Below are positions 62,398 to 64,000 of a stretch of DNA of 64,000 nt, one piece after another. The position numbers and the translations under genes were made by a program. Source of the stretch: Bdellovibrio bacteriovorus (GTDB taxonomy: Bacteria; Bdellovibrionota; Bdellovibrionia; Bdellovibrionales; Bdellovibrionaceae); contig NZ_LUKD01000001.1 in assembly GCF_001592745.1 (NCBI RefSeq), positions 180,489 to 244,488 on the forward strand, read 5' to 3'. How positions within the stretch are numbered: position 1 is the stretch's first letter; every line of letters starts with the position of its first letter. Under the pieces are notes generated by a model that ran no database searches, was not told the origin of the DNA, and saw only the letters and a program-made list of their open reading frames with translations.

Positions 62398-63881
62398 TAA
62401 ACTTTCTCCAAAGCCTTTTCCCAGCGGAGCATACGCTCTTTGCGTTTTGCCGGAGTCATCTTTACTTTAAATTCTTTGTTGATCTTCCAGACGCGACGAA
62501 TTTCTTCTAAATCTTTCCACATTCCACAGCCCAGGCCCGCGATGAAGGCGGCTCCCAGTGCGGTTGTTTCCAGATTTTGCGGGCGCACTACATTCACGCC
62601 ACAATAGTCCGCCTGCATTTGCATTAAAAGATCATTCGCAGCCGCGCCACCATCGACACGCACACTGCGGATTTTTTTACCCAGATCTTTTTGCATAGTT
62701 ACTAATATATCCACGTTCTGAAGAGCCATGGCTTCTAAGGTCGCGCGCGCCACGTGAGCCTTTGTCGTTCCCCGAGTCAGACCACTGATAACTCCGCGTG
62801 CTTCGGGCTTCCAATGAGGCGCCCCGAGTCCCGTCAACGCAGGCACAAACTCGACACCCTGAGTGTCATCCACGGTTTTGGCCAAAGCTTCGATATCTGA
62901 TGACTGTTGGAATAATCCCAATCCGTCACGCAGCCATTGAACAGCGGCTCCACAAACAAAGGCACCACCTTCTAACGCGTAAACCAGTTCTCCATCTTTC
63001 AGTTTCCAAGCAATCGTTGTTAGGAGTTTGTTCTTCGACTTCACTGCCTTTTTTCCGGTGTTCAGCAACAAAAAGCTGCCAGTACCGAAAGTACATTTGG
63101 AATCACCAATATCAAAACAAGTTTGTCCAAAGAGAGCCGACTGTTGGTCCCCTAAAATACCTGTGATAGGAATTCCATCCGGCATGAAGCCCAAACCTTG
63201 AGTGCGCCCGAAATCCGCATTGGAAGGACAGATTTCTGGAAGAATGGATTCCGGTACATTGAAAAGTTTTAGAAGCTCTTCATCCCACCAACCCGTATGA
63301 ATATTCATCAGCATCGTACGCGAAGCATTGCTGACATCGGTTTTGTGAGATTGACCATTGGTGAGTTTCCACAAAAGAAAGGTGTCAACAGTTCCGGCAA
63401 GCACATGTCCTTCGCGGGCTTTTTTCATGGCGTTAGGGACATTCTTAAAAAGCCATTGAATTTTTGTCGCTGAAAAATAAGGATCCAGGACCAAACCTGT
63501 TTTGGCCGTAATCATTTTTTCTTTTTTAGCTTTTTTTAATCTTTCGCAAATTTCTTGTGTACGGCGGCACTGCCAGACGATGGCGTTGTGAAGGGCCTTT
63601 TTCGTTTTCGCATCCCACAGCATCACTGTTTCGCGCTGATTGGTGATGCCGACGGCTTGAATTTGCGATCCTTTAATACCCGCTTTTTCTAGAGCCAAAC
63701 GCATGGATCTTTGTGTTGAGTACCAAATGTCCTCAGGGTCATGTTCCACCCACCCTGGCTTGGGAAAAATTTGTTTGAAAGTTTCACGGGCCTCTGCGAC
63801 AAGACCTCCGGCTTGATTGATAATACAAGTCCTAGAGCTCGTTGTACCTTGGTCAATCGCCATGATAAAAGTAGAAGACAT
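62397..63881 (-). CDS. glpK: Glycerol kinase
   Basis: 494 residues, FGGY family: MAIDQGTTSSRTCIIN, GITNQRETVMLWD, WQCRRTQ, GTVDTFLLWKL, GILGDQQSALFGQ, TFGTGSFLLLNTG and GLGAPHW, all standard. Phosphorylates glycerol to glycerol 3-phosphate. No glpF or glpD nearby. Its partner in the operon is a PilZ gene. Confidence 0.96.
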   Translation of the reverse strand: MSSTFIMAIDQGTTSSRTCIINQAGGLVAEARETFKQIFPKPGWVEHDPEDIWYSTQRSMRLALEKAGIKGSQIQAVGITNQRETVMLWDAKTKKALHNAIVWQCRRTQEICERLKKAKKEKMITAKTGLVLDPYFSATKIQWLFKNVPNAMKKAREGHVLAGTVDTFLLWKLTNGQSHKTDVSNASRTMLMNIHTGWWDEELLKLFNVPESILPEICPSNADFGRTQGLGFMPDGIPITGILGDQQSALFGQTCFDIGDSKCTFGTGSFLLLNTGKKAVKSKNKLLTTIAWKLKDGELVYALEGGAFVCGAAVQWLRDGLGLFQQSSDIEALAKTVDDTQGVEFVPALTGLGAPHWKPEARGVISGLTRGTTKAHVARATLEAMALQNVDILVTMQKDLGKKIRSVRVDGGAAANDLLMQMQADYCGVNVVRPQNLETTALGAAFIAGLGCGMWKDLEEIRRVWKINKEFKVKMTPAKRKERMLRWEKALEKV

Positions 63882-64000
63882 ATTACCCCCAGATTCAGAT
63901 GGACGTTACTACATCATGAAGAATTTCTTGCAGAAACCCAACGAAAAAATTTTTGGTCTTCGGAACCTTGACCGAGACACATTAATTTTTCGCGTGTTGC

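Overview
The window looks like a chromosomal segment of a Bdellovibrio-type predatory bacterium. The clearest signs are a ferroportin homologue that closely resembles the structurally studied Bdellovibrio protein (2075-3388), three long fibre proteins of the mosaic adhesive trimer (MAT) type known from Bdellovibrio, and many exported lipoproteins with delta-60 or Ig-like repeats. The assignment rests on recalled family features, not on a database search.

Layout. 1-1927: truncated MAT fibre gene. 2-10.5 kb: divergent ferroportin/CsoR-type repressor pair, small exported proteins, a pilin-like protein, a delta-60 repeat lipoprotein, an S4-like protein, a DTW-domain tRNA modification enzyme and a YHS-like protein. 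10.5-12.3 kb: GST-like protein and an AhpD-like/Rrf2 operon with a 13-bp-arm operator over its promoter. 12.6-19.2 kb: an integrated element at a tRNA-Met gene, carrying a double-frameshifted tyrosine integrase, a Gabija-like pair (OLD-family ATPase/TOPRIM nuclease plus UvrD-like helicase), a translationally linked third gene with a HEPN-like Rx4H motif, and a standalone accessory protein. 19.4-31.7 kb: lipoproteins, a HEAT-repeat protein, pyrC-yciB-lipoprotein operon, a crotonase and a 1606-aa Ig-like/propeller lipoprotein. 31.7-32.2 kb: a structured inverted-repeat element. 32.2-41.5 kb: subtilisin-like protease, uppP-mscS, ClC channel and several exported proteins. 41.8-47.3 kb: tandem MAT fibre genes. 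47.4-53.3 kb: housekeeping genes (amidase, rph-rdgB, prs-rplY-pth-ychF). 53.3-63.9 kb: amidase, slt-oppB-oppC operon, radA-cNMP protein, a repeat-rich exported protein, and glpK-PilZ.

How it fits together. Outer-surface and envelope functions dominate: fibres for prey contact, surface lipoproteins, wall hydrolases (AmiC-like, Slt), undecaprenyl phosphate recycling and a mechanosensitive channel. The core genes are ordinary and intact. The only clear accessory island is the tRNA-Met element. Its cargo is entirely of anti-phage type, and it is the best candidate for an undescribed system: Gabija with a third, HEPN-like component. Start sites were chosen from Shine-Dalgarno spacing, signal peptides and overlaps. 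Functional calls come from motifs read by eye.
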